Assembly (NCBI GenBank): GCA_963169915.1 | Contig: CAUJEM010000112.1 | Location: 1-64,000 of the forward strand | DNA: 64,000 nt | DNA from: Myxococcota bacterium | GTDB lineage: Bacteria; Myxococcota_A; Polyangia; Polyangiales; Polyangiaceae | Direction: 5' to 3' | Shown: positions 30,097-36,786 of the stretch, piece after piece | How the letters are laid out: the number at the start of each line of letters is the position of its first letter | Position numbering within the stretch: position 1 is the first letter of the stretch | Translations under genes and position numbers: made by a program | The notes under the pieces: model-generated | Told to the model about the DNA's origin: nothing | Database searches by the model: none | What the model saw: the letters and a program-made list of their open reading frames with translations, nothing else

Positions 30097-30530
30097 CGGC
30101 GCTGCGCGTGCTGCAGAGCGTGCACGGTCAGCTCGGCGTGCTGGCCACGGCGGCGCTGCTACACCCCGCCCTCTTGCTCCGGCGCGGCCAGCGCCCCTCC
30201 CGGCGAGGTCGCTGGGCGCTCGTGCTCTCGGCGGGCTTCGCAGTGCTGGCGTGGTCGGCGGGCGTGTTCATCTACCCAGACTACCGCCGCGTCGTGAAGC
30301 GGCCGCTATTTCATCTGAGCACGGAGGCCGGGCTGCTGTTCGAGGTCAAAGAGCACTTCGCGGTGGCCGTGGTGTGCCTCGCGCTCGGCGGGCTGGTGGC
30401 GGCGCTGGTGGCGCCCGCGGGGGAGCGCGCCATCCGGCGCGCGGCTGCGCTGATGTTCGCGCTGGCGTCCGCGCTGTCGGCGCTGGTGGTGGGCCTGGGG
30501 GTGTACGTGGCCTCCATCCACGGGTTCTGA
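30093..30530 (+). CDS. Four-helix membrane protein with conserved-looking histidines
   Basis: A 145-residue integral membrane protein starting at the ATG that overlaps the previous stop. Four hydrophobic helices are visible. Histidines lie at or near helix ends: SVHGQLG and LLHPALLL in helix 1, FHLST, KEHFAVAVV opening helix 3 and SIHGF at the C-terminus. This arrangement resembles small heme-b or metal-binding membrane proteins, but I cannot name a family and cofactor binding is inference. It closes the four-gene cluster. Confidence 0.6.
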   Translation: MTALRVLQSVHGQLGVLATAALLHPALLLRRGQRPSRRGRWALVLSAGFAVLAWSAGVFIYPDYRRVVKRPLFHLSTEAGLLFEVKEHFAVAVVCLALGGLVAALVAPAGERAIRRAAALMFALASALSALVVGLGVYVASIHGF

Positions 30531-30625
30531 GCGGCGCCGGCCCCGGCGCGTGCCGGCTTTTCTCTGGATCCCTCTGGTGGTCGTCTCACGGCCACCACTC
30601 GGGTTGGTGGAGCGGTGAGGCGGTC

Positions 30626-31192
30626 ATGGCAAAGATTCCGGATGGGCTGGGGGTGGTGAGGCTACGTGCGCTCTGGGTGCTGGCGCTGGCGGCGCTCATC
30701 GTCGCTTGCAGTGGGGATGGGGCCCCGGAGGGTGCGGACACGCTGGACGCCAGCGCGGACGCCAGCGGGGGACTGGGGAGCCCGCTAGCCTCGCAGGAAG
30801 CGCAGCGCGTGGTCGAGGCCGCCGTGCGCCTCGCCGCTGCGGCGCCGGAGCTCGCGCGAGGGCTCGCACCTGCGGCCGGCGTGTGGGCCGTCGAGCCGAG
30901 CGCGCTGGGGAAAGCGGGGCTCCGCACCGCGCCCTCGCATCAGGTCACGGCGCGCCTTCCGGCACTGGCTACCTACCCGCTCCGCGTGGGGCTCGGCGAA
31001 GCGGAGCGTGGCGCGCTCCGCTTGACACCGGAGGGGGCCCACGCTGCCACCGTGGAGGAGGTCGAGGGCCGCGCGGTGTACCGCGACATCCATCCTTCCA
31101 CGGATGTGGTGTACGTGGCGGGGCCCACCCTGACGGTTCACAGAAGGACTGCGCCCCGTATCGGTACCTCGGTAGCGCGCACGGCAGCCTGA
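30626..31192 (+). pseudogene. Short lipoprotein, probably the truncated front end of a larger surface protein
   Basis: This 188-residue frame starts MAKIPDG, has a lipoprotein signal (lipobox ALIVAC near residue 31) and a helical Ala-rich region. It then reaches GRAVYRDIHPSTDVVYVAG, which resembles the opening of the beta-rich N-terminal domain of large myxobacterial surface proteins (consensus like Y-x-D-x-x-P-x-x-D-V-V-Y). In those the domain continues for hundreds of residues; here the frame stops about 20 residues later with unrelated sequence. A truncation by deletion or frameshift is likely, although a short functional lipoprotein cannot be excluded. The next 295 bp carry no convincing continuation in any frame. 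Confidence 0.5.
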
Positions 31193-31487
31193 GCGGGCTC
31201 CCGCTCGGGTTCACGGAAAGAAGGAGGCCATGACGGCAACCCCCAGGGAGGCGGCGGTGGCCTCGCGTGCGCCCGGGCTCGCGGTGCACGTGGTGTCCCG
31301 GGCGCGCGCCTGGAGGCGGACCTCGTGGTCTTCGGGCGTCGGGGTGCGGCCGCGGGTCGCGCTCGCGGCGGCAGCAGAGCTGAAGCTGGATCTCGGCGTG
31401 CTCGTGGACGAGCGGCTCGAGGCTCGGCGCTCGGCGTCGACGTAGAGCCCACCACGGTGGGCGGTGCACCGCTGGCCCGCGGAGGTC
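31193..31487. other. Non-coding gap after truncated lipoprotein
   Basis: I see no supportable gene here. A frame from 31230 to 31445 (71 codons) has AAGGAGG two or three bases before its ATG, which is too close, and its Arg/Ala/Ser-rich composition looks like a shadow. Antisense frames across this stretch are equally low in complexity. It may hold decayed remains of the upstream surface-protein gene. Confidence 0.4.
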
Positions 31488-31769
31488 TCAGTCCGGCTCC
31501 CCCTCGCGCGGCTCCTTTGCGGGGCCTGCCGTCGTGCTGACCCTGGCGCTCGCCAGCCGCTCGGCTTGCTTGGCGCGCCAGCGCTCGTAGTTGGCGAGCT
31601 TCTCCGGGTAGTGGGGCGCGGCGAGGTGCCCGTGCTCACGGCAGTACACGCGACCTGCCTCGTCTTGGACGAGCGGCATGTTCTGCGCACAGGCGACCAC
31701 CACCTCACCGCACGCGGGGCAGCGCGGCGGTGGTGTCCAGGAGATCTTCTTCGCCGGGACGACCGCCAT
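31488..31769 (-). CDS. Small zinc-ribbon-like protein
   Basis: A 93-residue protein from the ATG at 31769. CPACGEVVVACAQNMPLV and VYCREHGHL together offer Cys/His ligands of a zinc-ribbon type; the rest is basic and Ala-rich. The start is placed here because the frame upstream runs into the preceding membrane-protein gene. It lies 29 bp behind the HELGH membrane protein on the same strand, probably one operon. Function unknown. Confidence 0.65.
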   Translation of the reverse strand: MAVVPAKKISWTPPPRCPACGEVVVACAQNMPLVQDEAGRVYCREHGHLAAPHYPEKLANYERWRAKQAERLASARVSTTAGPAKEPREGEPD

Positions 31770-31798
31770 GCGCCGAGCATAGCGCCAAGGGCGGGACG

Positions 31799-32386
31799 TC
31801 AATCCCTGGCGCGCCACATCTGCCACAGCAGCCAGCCCGTGAGCGCCATCGCCGTGGCCCACAGCAGCAGAGCGCTCAGGCGCGTCAGGGAGGCGAGCGT
31901 CTGGGCGTGGTTGAGCAGGCGCCACTGGGTGAGCAGCGTGGACCAGTCATGCTCCGGGACGCCGCCCATCGACACGAGCGGGAGCTGCTCACGGTTGGCG
32001 TCGTCCACGTAGGTGGCAAGCTCCCAGGTGGAGAAGGCGAGCCACGCCTGCCCCACCGCGAAGCCGAACCAGTCGCGCTGGCGTAGGAGCAGGTAGAGCG
32101 CCGCCAGCAGCGGCGCCGCTAGCTGCGTGATGCTGCCGCCCAGCAGCATGAGCGTGTGACCGAAGAAGTGGAAGAGGAGGTGCCCCAGCTCGTGCAGGGC
32201 GAGCGTGAGGCCGCTGAACCAGCTCCTATAGAGCGGATCGGCCAGGTGCCGGAGGCCGGCGTAGAGCAGGTAGAGGCCGAGCAGCGCGCGCCCCCAGGGG
32301 CTCCGCCCCTCGCACCACGCGCGGGCGTCCTCGCGCAGACCTTCGAGCAGCTCGCGCGGGTTGAAGGGCTCGTCCTCGAAGCTCAT
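31799..32386 (-). CDS. Integral membrane protein with HELGH motif (M50B-like)
   Basis: A 195-residue protein with about four hydrophobic helices. LALHELGHLLFHFFGH places the zinc-peptidase consensus HExxH at H65-H69 inside a membrane helix, followed by GGSITQLAAPLL. This resembles the M50B branch of intramembrane (site-2) metallopeptidases. The second half of the site, an Asp/Asn in a later helix, is not clear, so peptidase activity is uncertain. No signal peptide is seen. It is divergent from the beta-helix gene and heads the zinc-ribbon gene. Confidence 0.68.
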   Translation of the reverse strand: MSFEDEPFNPRELLEGLREDARAWCEGRSPWGRALLGLYLLYAGLRHLADPLYRSWFSGLTLALHELGHLLFHFFGHTLMLLGGSITQLAAPLLAALYLLLRQRDWFGFAVGQAWLAFSTWELATYVDDANREQLPLVSMGGVPEHDWSTLLTQWRLLNHAQTLASLTRLSALLLWATAMALTGWLLWQMWRARD

Positions 32387-32481
32387 GGGCGGGGAGCGTA
32401 GCGGCGCGCGCAGGGGACGTCAGGTCCGCGGCGGCGTGAGTCGCATTGCCGGTGCCGCACGGCTGCGGGTAAGCTCCCCGG

Positions 32482-34197
32482 ATGAGGTCGATGGCGTGGG
32501 CGGTGCTGGGGGCCGCTGGGGTGCTGACGTTCGGGGTGGAGGTCCAGGCGGCGACGCTGGAGCTGCGGTCGGGCGATGATCACACCAAGCTCGAGGCCGC
32601 CGGGCCCGGCGATGAGGTGGTCATCTACCCGGGGACGTATCGGTTCCGGGTGCGCCTCACGCGGCAGGGGACGGCCTCGGCGCCCATCGTCCTTCGCGCG
32701 GCGGACCCTAGCCAGCGGCCCGTCTTCGACCTGTCCGGGCAAGCCGTGGAGGACTGGCCGGGCAGCTACACGGGGGGTGATCGCGGGCGAGGCTGCTGGC
32801 AGGTGACGGGCCGCCACTACCAGCTCAGCGGGCTGGAGATCACCGGCTGCCACACCGGCAGCGGCAACGCCGCGGCGATCCGCGCCGTGGGTGCCGAGGA
32901 TCTCCTCGTCCGCGACGTGCTGCTCCACGGGAACGACGCGGGCTTCACGGGGGATGGCGAGCGCATCACGCTGGAGTTCTCGGAGCTGGCCAGCAACGGG
33001 CGAGTCTCCAATCCACCCCAGCACAACGTGTACATGTACGGTGGCTCGTTCACGCTGCGGCACTGCTACGTCCATGACTCCGTGGGCGGACAGAACCTCC
33101 ACCTGCGCACTCGTCAGGCCACCGTGGTGTACAACTGGATCGCTCGCGCCGCCAACTACGAGGTGGACATGATGACGGGCCCCAGCGCGACGCACGAGCT
33201 GCTGTTTCGCGGCAACCTCCTCTGGGGCCACCCCAGTCCCGGCAATGGGGGGCAGGTGATGGTGCTCTACAATGACGCGGGGCGCTCGGACGTGAGCATG
33301 AGGTTGGAGGCGGTGTGGAACACCTTCGTGCTGCGGGGGAGCAGCCGGCCTGCGCTCGTGCGCGTGCGCAATGACACGATCGCGAGCGCGAGCCTCCGCA
33401 TCGCCAACAACATCGTCGTCGGGACGCGCACGGCCTATGTGCTCGCCGCCGGCAGCGCTGGCAACGTCAGCGTGAGCGGCAGCAACAACTGGTTCGAGAC
33501 GGGGAGCAACGTCGGCGCGCTGACGGGCAGCGTGTTCGGTAGTGAGCCCGGCTTCGTGTCGGGCTCCTCGTTTCGGCTGAGCGCTGGCAGCGCGGCCATC
33601 GGAGCGGCAGCCCAGGGCGTCGACGGCGCTCCGGAGCGAGAGTACTTCGAGGACGAGGCCGTGGCGCGGCGCTTCCGGTGGCGGCGGTCGCAGCGTGACT
33701 TGGGCGCGTTCGAGAGCAGCACGAGCGGTGCATCCTTTGGCGCCTACGAGGCTCCGGGCGGCGCGGGTGGGGGCGGCGGCGCGGGCGGAGGCGGCGCCGG
33801 GGGCGGAGGCGGCGGCGCGGGCCAAGGTGGCGGCGGCGGTCAGAGTGGCGGTGGCGGTCAGAGTGGTGTCGCTGGTCAGAGTGGTGTCGCCGGCACAGGT
33901 CAGGCGGGCGGCGCCGCCGCGGGTGTGGGGGGTGGCGCGGGTAGCGGTGCGGCAGGCGCTTCGGGCTCGGGGAGCACCGAGGACGGCGGCTGCGGCTGTC
34001 AGCTCCAGGGCCGCCGCGGGAGCGCGGGCTGGGCGCTCCTCGGGCTCGTGATGGCGATGCTGGGACGCCGGCGCAGGCGCGCGTCAGCGCTTCGCGGCGC
34101 GCTCGAAGATGAGCACGTACTGCTGCGTCAGGGTAAAGCTCCTGGTGAGCTTCAGCCCCGCCTGCTCCGCGGCGGCGATGACGTCCTGAGCCGGTAG
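32482..34197 (+). CDS. Secreted right-handed beta-helix protein with MYXO-CTERM-like tail
   Basis: A 571-residue protein with an N-terminal signal peptide (about residues 1-23, ending VQA). Residues about 30-415 look like a right-handed parallel beta-helix of the pectate lyase/polysaccharide-binding kind, with repeated turns such as YQLSGLEITGCHTGSGNA and LEFSELASNGRVS. A Gly-rich linker follows (AGGGGGGAGQGG), then a MYXO-CTERM-like segment: DGGCGCQ, the hydrophobic helix WALLGLVMAMLG, then RRRRR. Unusually, the frame continues 37 residues beyond the Arg cluster, antisense to the end of the methyltransferase gene. Polysaccharide binding or cleavage at the cell surface is inferred. Confidence 0.83.
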   Translation: MRSMAWAVLGAAGVLTFGVEVQAATLELRSGDDHTKLEAAGPGDEVVIYPGTYRFRVRLTRQGTASAPIVLRAADPSQRPVFDLSGQAVEDWPGSYTGGDRGRGCWQVTGRHYQLSGLEITGCHTGSGNAAAIRAVGAEDLLVRDVLLHGNDAGFTGDGERITLEFSELASNGRVSNPPQHNVYMYGGSFTLRHCYVHDSVGGQNLHLRTRQATVVYNWIARAANYEVDMMTGPSATHELLFRGNLLWGHPSPGNGGQVMVLYNDAGRSDVSMRLEAVWNTFVLRGSSRPALVRVRNDTIASASLRIANNIVVGTRTAYVLAAGSAGNVSVSGSNNWFETGSNVGALTGSVFGSEPGFVSGSSFRLSAGSAAIGAAAQGVDGAPEREYFEDEAVARRFRWRRSQRDLGAFESSTSGASFGAYEAPGGAGGGGGAGGGGAGGGGGGAGQGGGGGQSGGGGQSGVAGQSGVAGTGQAGGAAAGVGGGAGSGAAGASGSGSTEDGGCGCQLQGRRGSAGWALLGLVMAMLGRRRRRASALRGALEDEHVLLRQGKAPGELQPRLLRGGDDVLSR

Positions 34198-34914
34198 GCG
34201 GTGCTCCTTGGGGGGGCCCAGGGTGGCCTCCGGCAGGAAGTCCACCACCGCGATGCGTCCTGCCTCGCGCAGGCGCTCCCGCAGCTTGGTGAGGTAGGCC
34301 ACGCGCCCCTCGATGTGGTGCAGCGTGTCCACGATGAGTGCCACGTCCACCGCCTCCGGCAGCCGCGCGTCATCGGCGGCGCCGAGCACCGGCTGCACGT
34401 TCGAGAGCCCCTCGCGCCGCGCGCGCTCCCCGAGGTAGCGCACCATGTCCGGCTCGATGTCCACCGCGTAGACCCTGCCGCGCGGGGAGCGGCGGGCTAG
34501 CCGCACCGAAAAATAGCCAGTCCCAGCGCCCACGTCCGCCGTGACGCTGGTCGGCGTGAGCCCGAGGGCGTCCAGTACCTGCTCGGGCTGCTGCCAGGCG
34601 TCGCGCTCCGGCGCGTCGAACACCTTGGCCCACTCCTCCCCGTTCTCGAAGCGGTGGTGCATGGCTCCCGCATGGCCGCCGTCAGCCTGCCCGTGCTGGT
34701 GCGAGGCGCCGTGCGCGTGGTGCTCTCCGTGGTGCGCGTGCCCCTCACCGTGCGCGTGGTGGTGCGCGTGGTCAGCGCCCGGCTCACCCGCAGCAGACGC
34801 GGCCGGTGGGCCCTCGTCTCGAGGCTGCCCGCCGCTCACCTCACGGGGTGGGGCGGCGGCGCAGGCGGTGACGAGCAGTGAGGTGACGACGAGCCCCGAG
34901 CGTGCTGAGCGCAT
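34084..34914 (-). CDS. His-rich lipoprotein-type SAM-dependent methyltransferase
   Basis: A 276-residue protein; the start is the ATG at 34914, giving a lipoprotein-like signal (lipobox LVTAC). Residues about 45-85 are very His-rich (repeats like HHAHGEGHAHH), which would bind metal ions. The rest is a class I methyltransferase: motif I ADVGAGTGYFSVRLARR, VYAVDIEPDM, and LIVDTLHHIEGRVAYL. It is odd that a SAM-dependent enzyme should carry an export signal, since SAM is cytoplasmic. A metal or metalloid methylation role is possible but unproven. Its 3' end overlaps the tail of the beta-helix gene by 114 bp on the opposite strand. Confidence 0.82.
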   Translation of the reverse strand: MRSARSGLVVTSLLVTACAAAPPREVSGGQPRDEGPPAASAAGEPGADHAHHHAHGEGHAHHGEHHAHGASHQHGQADGGHAGAMHHRFENGEEWAKVFDAPERDAWQQPEQVLDALGLTPTSVTADVGAGTGYFSVRLARRSPRGRVYAVDIEPDMVRYLGERARREGLSNVQPVLGAADDARLPEAVDVALIVDTLHHIEGRVAYLTKLRERLREAGRIAVVDFLPEATLGPPKEHRLPAQDVIAAAEQAGLKLTRSFTLTQQYVLIFERAAKR

Positions 34915-35033
34915 GGCGCTTCCCCTAGCACGCCCGCACCGCATGAACAGCCAGCGCGCTGCGCGCTGGTGCTGCTCCCCGGTCCTGGCGCCTCGGGCGC
35001 CTCCACCGCGCGCTGGCCGGACCCCTCCGCGGC

Positions 35034-36644
35034 TCAGCGCCGCACCACGCGATCTCGCCCGGTCTGCTTGGCCTCGTAGAGCGCGCCGTCCGCCCGCGCG
35101 AACAGGCTGTCCAGATCGTCCTCCGAGGTCAGCTCCGTGACGCCGAAGCTGACGGTGAAGTGCGGGACGCCGGCGCCGTGGTCACGGCGGAGCAGCAGCC
35201 GCAGCCGCTCGGCGAGCCGCTCGGCGTCTGGAGCGGAGGTGTCCGGCGCCAAGATGACGAATTCCTCACCGCCCCAGCGCGCGAACACGTCGGCCTCGCG
35301 GAGGTTGCGCTTGACCACGGTGGCGACGGTCTGCAAGACCACGTCCCCCGTGGCGTGCCCGTAGGTGTCGTTGACCTGCTTGAAGTGGTCCAGATCCATC
35401 ATGATGAGGGAGAGCGCCCGCTCGTGGCGGCGCGCTTGCGCCAGCTCCGCGGGCGCCAGCTCGCTGAAGCCGTGGCGGTTGAGCGCCCCCGTGAGCGCGT
35501 CCAGCGTGGCCGTCTGCGCGAGCTGGTCCACCAAATCCAGCAGCGCGCCGTAGCTCTGCGCGAGCACCTTGGTTTCGTCCCGCGGCAGCGGCGCCACCGG
35601 CGCCGGTGAGTGCTTGCGAGCGCGCACGACGCGCTGCACTCCGCGCAGAGCGCCTTCCAGCGCCTTGAGCAGCCGCTGCAAGGACGACAGCGCCAGGTGA
35701 GCGAGCGCCCCGGCCACCAGCAGCAGGCCTAGCGTCTCCAGCCCAGCCCGCCAGAGCGTGCGCGCCCTGTCCGCCTCCGCGCGGGCTTGCAGGGCTGCCA
35801 GGGACTGCAGCTCGTGGGTGCGCAGGGCGTCGATGGCCACCGTCAGCACCTCGTGCCGCTGTCGGGCCGTCTGCCCGTCGTTGGCGGCGGAGCCATCCAG
35901 GGCGAGCGTGCTCAGGAGTCGTAGGGCGCGGCGCAGCTCTTCTCCGTCGCTGACGGTCCGGGCGAGCTCCACGTCCCCTGGACCGGAGAAGACCACGAAG
36001 CGGTCGAGGTGCCAGCGCAGCCGCCCTCTCGCGTCTCCCAGGCTCTCCAGCCAGAGGGCGCTCCGCGTGGGGTCGGAGGGGAGCGCGGCGATCAGCCCGC
36101 GCAGGCGACCGAGCCCCTCCTTGGCGCGCACGAGGTGCGAGTGCGCCACCATCCCCCGATGCAGCGGGTGGCTCCCCGCCGCCAAGCTCAGCTCGTCCAG
36201 CACGTCCAGCATGGGGGCGATCCGCTCGCCGTAGTCGGTGAGCACCTCTTGAGCGCTCACCCGCCGTGTCAGGACGTGCCGGCGACGCTCCTCGAGGGGC
36301 TGGAGCGGAGTGGTGGGAGGGGGGACGCTGGCGCCCGGCGCCGCCAGCGCGAGATCGGTCGCCGCCTGCTGGGCGCGGAGCTGGGTGAGGAGCGCGTCCT
36401 CGGGGTGCATGAGGTAGCGCGTGGAGAGCCCGCGCTCCCGCTGGAGCTCGTGGACGGCCAGCGAGAGGTGTCGGGTCTGCCCCAGCAAATCCAGCAGCCG
36501 GTGGTGCTGGGTCAGGCGCGCCTGGGTCGCTTCGAGGTGGAGCCCGAGCACCGCAGCGACGCTGAGCAGCACGATGAGCCCCAGCAGCCAGACGCGCGCC
36601 TTGAGCGTGAGGGTCCAGGAGGCCTTCGGGGAGCTCGGTGGCAT
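35034..36644 (-). CDS. Diguanylate cyclase with NIT-like sensor domain
   Basis: A 536-residue membrane protein. A first transmembrane helix (about residues 14-34) precedes a periplasmic helical domain whose start, VHELQRERGLSTRYLM, matches the nitrate/nitrite-sensing NIT domain. A second transmembrane helix (about residues 300-325) leads into a cytoplasmic linker and a GGDEF domain: DALTGALNRHGF, MDLDHFKQVNDTYGH and an intact WGGEEF. RxxD lies five residues before GGEEF (READ), a product-inhibition I-site. It should make cyclic di-GMP in response to an external ligand. An upstream in-frame GTG (36662) is possible, but the ATG at 36644 is preferred. Divergent from the acetate kinase fusion. 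Confidence 0.88.
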   Translation of the reverse strand: MPPSSPKASWTLTLKARVWLLGLIVLLSVAAVLGLHLEATQARLTQHHRLLDLLGQTRHLSLAVHELQRERGLSTRYLMHPEDALLTQLRAQQAATDLALAAPGASVPPPTTPLQPLEERRRHVLTRRVSAQEVLTDYGERIAPMLDVLDELSLAAGSHPLHRGMVAHSHLVRAKEGLGRLRGLIAALPSDPTRSALWLESLGDARGRLRWHLDRFVVFSGPGDVELARTVSDGEELRRALRLLSTLALDGSAANDGQTARQRHEVLTVAIDALRTHELQSLAALQARAEADRARTLWRAGLETLGLLLVAGALAHLALSSLQRLLKALEGALRGVQRVVRARKHSPAPVAPLPRDETKVLAQSYGALLDLVDQLAQTATLDALTGALNRHGFSELAPAELAQARRHERALSLIMMDLDHFKQVNDTYGHATGDVVLQTVATVVKRNLREADVFARWGGEEFVILAPDTSAPDAERLAERLRLLLRRDHGAGVPHFTVSFGVTELTSEDDLDSLFARADGALYEAKQTGRDRVVRR

Positions 36645-36786
36645 GGGGTGGCGGAGCAACACGGCCGAGGGGAACGGCGAGGCCAGGCAGCGCCGGCCAG
36701 GGGCGGGCCCCGAGGTGGAACGCCCCTAGCTCCTTCATGGGTCGCCGCAGGATGAAAGTCCACCCGGGGCGCGACAAATAGTAGAA

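Noticed and set aside
30251-30625. Upstream extension of the short lipoprotein
   Set aside because: Lies inside the four-helix membrane gene in another frame; the ATG at 30626 gives the signal peptide.
31230-31445. 71-codon plus-strand ORF with AAGGAGG nearby
   Set aside because: Spacing to the ATG is only two or three bases, composition is Arg/Ala-rich, and there is no recognisable fold.
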